From contig JABEVM010000028.1 of the NCBI GenBank assembly GCA_013041585.1, positions 1-7,328 on the forward strand: DNA of 7,328 nt. The letters run 5' to 3'. Shown here piece by piece: positions 5,846 through 7,328 of this stretch; position 1 is the stretch's first letter, and each line of letters starts with the position of its first letter. Position numbers and translations under genes: made by a program. Below the pieces are notes generated by a model that worked only from the letters and a program-made list of their open reading frames with translations, did no database searches and had not been told where the DNA came from. The stretch is from Chlamydiota bacterium (GTDB lineage Bacteria; Chlamydiota; Chlamydiia; Chlamydiales; Rhabdochlamydiaceae).

Positions 5846-7288
5846 CTAATGGATATCCTCTAAATATTTATCCATAGTATCCGATACAAATTTCCAGGGA
5901 TCTGCTAAGAAATTGGGATTATTTGCTTCTCTTGCAGCAGATGCTTCCCTACAAATTTTCTGGATCATAGGAACTTTAGGATCTGTTTCATTTTCAGATT
6001 CTATTTCCATAACCATTTCGCCAATTTGAGATAAAGTACATCCTTTTTCGGCAGCTTTTTTAATAAAGAGGATCAGAGTTTTATTTGAAACTACAATCCC
6101 ATTAATGTACTTTTCCAAATCGCCTGTAGAAGGAGCATTTTCTTGGGTAAGCACCATCTGCATACGACTGCGTATTATACTTTCAATCTTGTTCTCATCA
6201 AGGCCTAGAATCCAATCTTTTACTTCAGGAAGAATAGGCCCCCTGCACTGAGGAAAGTCTCCCCAATGACAGCTTACTTCTGCAAGTATGTCGTCAGGAG
6301 GAAGATTCCAATCCAAGCTGCTCAAGAAGGTAACTCCCTGGTCGATACAATGCAGTTGGTTCTTTTCAGAATCATACATCATATTCCCCATGCTTCTGTC
6401 GGCATTGTATCCAACAATATCAGAGGAGGCCATCTTTTGTAGGTCCAAAACAGGAATTGATTCAACGTCTAGATTTCTAATGGTGTCGAGAGTGTATCCT
6501 TCTACAAAACGTTGAAAAGATCCAAATTTGAGGATCAGTTCCATATCCTTCTCTCTGATCGATCTTGGGAAATAAACTTCAATGAATGTAGTGGGCGGTA
6601 TAGGCGCAAAATCGCCTAGTACTTCGTAGGCAATGACCTCTTTATAACATGCCGTTCCAGATGCCTGTCCATTTCTCATTTCAGTTCGAATCGCCCCTGT
6701 GTCTCTACGTTTACATCTATTTGGATTGTTTGGCATGTAAGGCTCTTCATCCCTAGGTTTAAAAACACCTATTTTTTCTCCTTCGCGATTTCGAATGTAA
6801 TAAGCTCCGCTCATTCCTCCTGTTGCCCTGCTGGGAGAAATTCTTTCTTTTGTTTCAGGATCAACCTCCGGATCAAAACTCATCATGATTGTGATTGTAG
6901 CTTCTGCTGTAACAGGATCAATTCCCTCATTGCATAAATGCTTGTAATGGCTCTGATACAATGCATCTACTAAGTTTTTCTTATCTACCGTTGAAAGAAC
7001 TTGATCTTGGTTGATAACTTGAAGAACTTTTCTGTACGTTCCTAGAAATTCTTTTGAATCTAAGGTTTCAAAGTGCTTTTGTGTTGCCAAAACAATGGCT
7101 TGGCCTTTTTCTTGTTTAAGTGTCTTTGCTTGCGCTTCTTCAAAAACTCTTTGGGTTTTTTGGGATTCTTCCCCACTCTTTTGAACATACAGCCTTCCCT
7201 CTTGGTCATAGCCCAAGAGATCGCCTTCTTGCAAAGAAGCAATCACTTGAGAATTGGCTGCAAGAATTCTTCCACTTTCAGAGCTCAT
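5846..7288 (-). CDS. Type II PI4-kinase-like protein, copy 1 (putative effector kinase)
   Basis: A 480-residue paralogue of the kinase at 3866-5305 with the same domain order. Gly-rich loop GGMSGAYYI is at 157-165, catalytic Lys177 in GVFKPRDEEPYMPNNP, catalytic loop ADRSMGN with Asp297 and Asn302, and metal-binding Asp316 in CIDQG. The VFKP-DEE and NNP pattern is especially like plant and microbial type II PI4K-like proteins. The N-terminal 37 residues match copy 2 at 30 positions; residues 38-62 diverge and are rich in Gln, Glu and Lys here. Residues 190-210 form an Arg/Lys-rich insert that differs from copy 2. The C-terminal helical part again ends in DPWKF followed by MDKYLE. There is no signal peptide or membrane helix. 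The active site looks intact. Lipid or protein substrate cannot be decided. The promoter is outside the window. Confidence 0.87.
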   Translation of the reverse strand: MSSESGRILAANSQVIASLQEGDLLGYDQEGRLYVQKSGEESQKTQRVFEEAQAKTLKQEKGQAIVLATQKHFETLDSKEFLGTYRKVLQVINQDQVLSTVDKKNLVDALYQSHYKHLCNEGIDPVTAEATITIMMSFDPEVDPETKERISPSRATGGMSGAYYIRNREGEKIGVFKPRDEEPYMPNNPNRCKRRDTGAIRTEMRNGQASGTACYKEVIAYEVLGDFAPIPPTTFIEVYFPRSIREKDMELILKFGSFQRFVEGYTLDTIRNLDVESIPVLDLQKMASSDIVGYNADRSMGNMMYDSEKNQLHCIDQGVTFLSSLDWNLPPDDILAEVSCHWGDFPQCRGPILPEVKDWILGLDENKIESIIRSRMQMVLTQENAPSTGDLEKYINGIVVSNKTLILFIKKAAEKGCTLSQIGEMVMEIESENETDPKVPMIQKICREASAAREANNPNFLADPWKFVSDTMDKYLEDIH

Positions 7289-7328
7289 TTCTTTATCTTT
7301 TTATTTACGATTTCTAATTTGAACAAAA
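7289..7328 (-). repeat. Conserved 40-nt leader before kinase 1 (cut by window end)
   Basis: This is the partner of the repeat at 5306-5345, identical at 33 of 40 positions. It runs to the last base of the window, so the homology may extend further. It also lacks a strong Shine-Dalgarno sequence, offering only AAAGATAAAGAA before the ATG. Confidence 0.75.

Noticed and set aside
3543..7288. HipBA-like toxin-antitoxin pair
   Set aside because: The small protein follows the kinase rather than preceding it, shows no helix-turn-helix or DNA-binding pattern, and the kinase motifs fit the PI4K-like group better than HipA. A toxin-inhibitor relation is still possible but not supported.
7120..7317. 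Open frame of 65 codons on the + strand opposite the kinase 1 start
   Set aside because: It lies antisense to the conserved kinase N-terminus and leader and shows no independent support; it is a frame shadow. The other antisense frames (for example 5454-5684, 6288-6515, 3049-3342 and 2295-2504) are rejected for the same reason.
1..7328. CRISPR array, insertion sequence, tRNA or rRNA gene
   Set aside because: No regularly spaced short repeats, transposase-like protein, flanking inverted repeats around the duplicated module, or RNA gene signature was seen.

Overview
This AT-rich window carries seven genes and almost no non-coding space. Two genes lie on the + strand and five on the - strand, and the two groups converge with only 12 bases between their stop codons. 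The gene mix suggests an obligate or facultative intracellular bacterium: two kinases resembling eukaryotic type II phosphatidylinositol 4-kinases, a secreted S10 carboxypeptidase, and a sulfatase-fold envelope enzyme. My best guess is a Chlamydia-like organism (Parachlamydiales and relatives). A Legionella/Coxiella-like gammaproteobacterium cannot be excluded from sequence alone, and no rRNA, tRNA or other phylogenetic marker is present to settle it.

Plus strand (1-1994): the 3' part of a sulfatase/phosphoethanolamine-transferase-superfamily gene, cut by the window start, followed after a short gap by a small transaldolase-family gene. That gene's active-site residues match fructose-6-phosphate aldolase (FSA) better than true transaldolase.

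Minus strand (7328 down to 2007): a tandemly duplicated two-gene module. Each copy has a conserved leader of about 40 nt, a kinase of about 480 residues with the type II PI4K-like signature, and a small protein of 99 or 105 residues that I cannot assign to any family. Copy 1 is 7328-5439 and copy 2 is 5345-3543. Copy 2 is followed after 18 bases by a serine carboxypeptidase (S10) gene with a strong ribosome binding site, so kinase 2, its small partner and the peptidase are probably one transcript.

The most interesting content is this kinase plus small-partner module. Both kinases keep the catalytic residues and lack a signal peptide. Their first 37 residues (30 identical) and the upstream leader (33 of 40 bases identical) are conserved much better than the linker that follows. 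The simplest hypothesis is an effector family delivered to the host, where it phosphorylates lipid or protein, with a co-encoded partner that could be a chaperone, regulator or inhibitor. That role is inference: only the gene architecture and motifs are seen directly.
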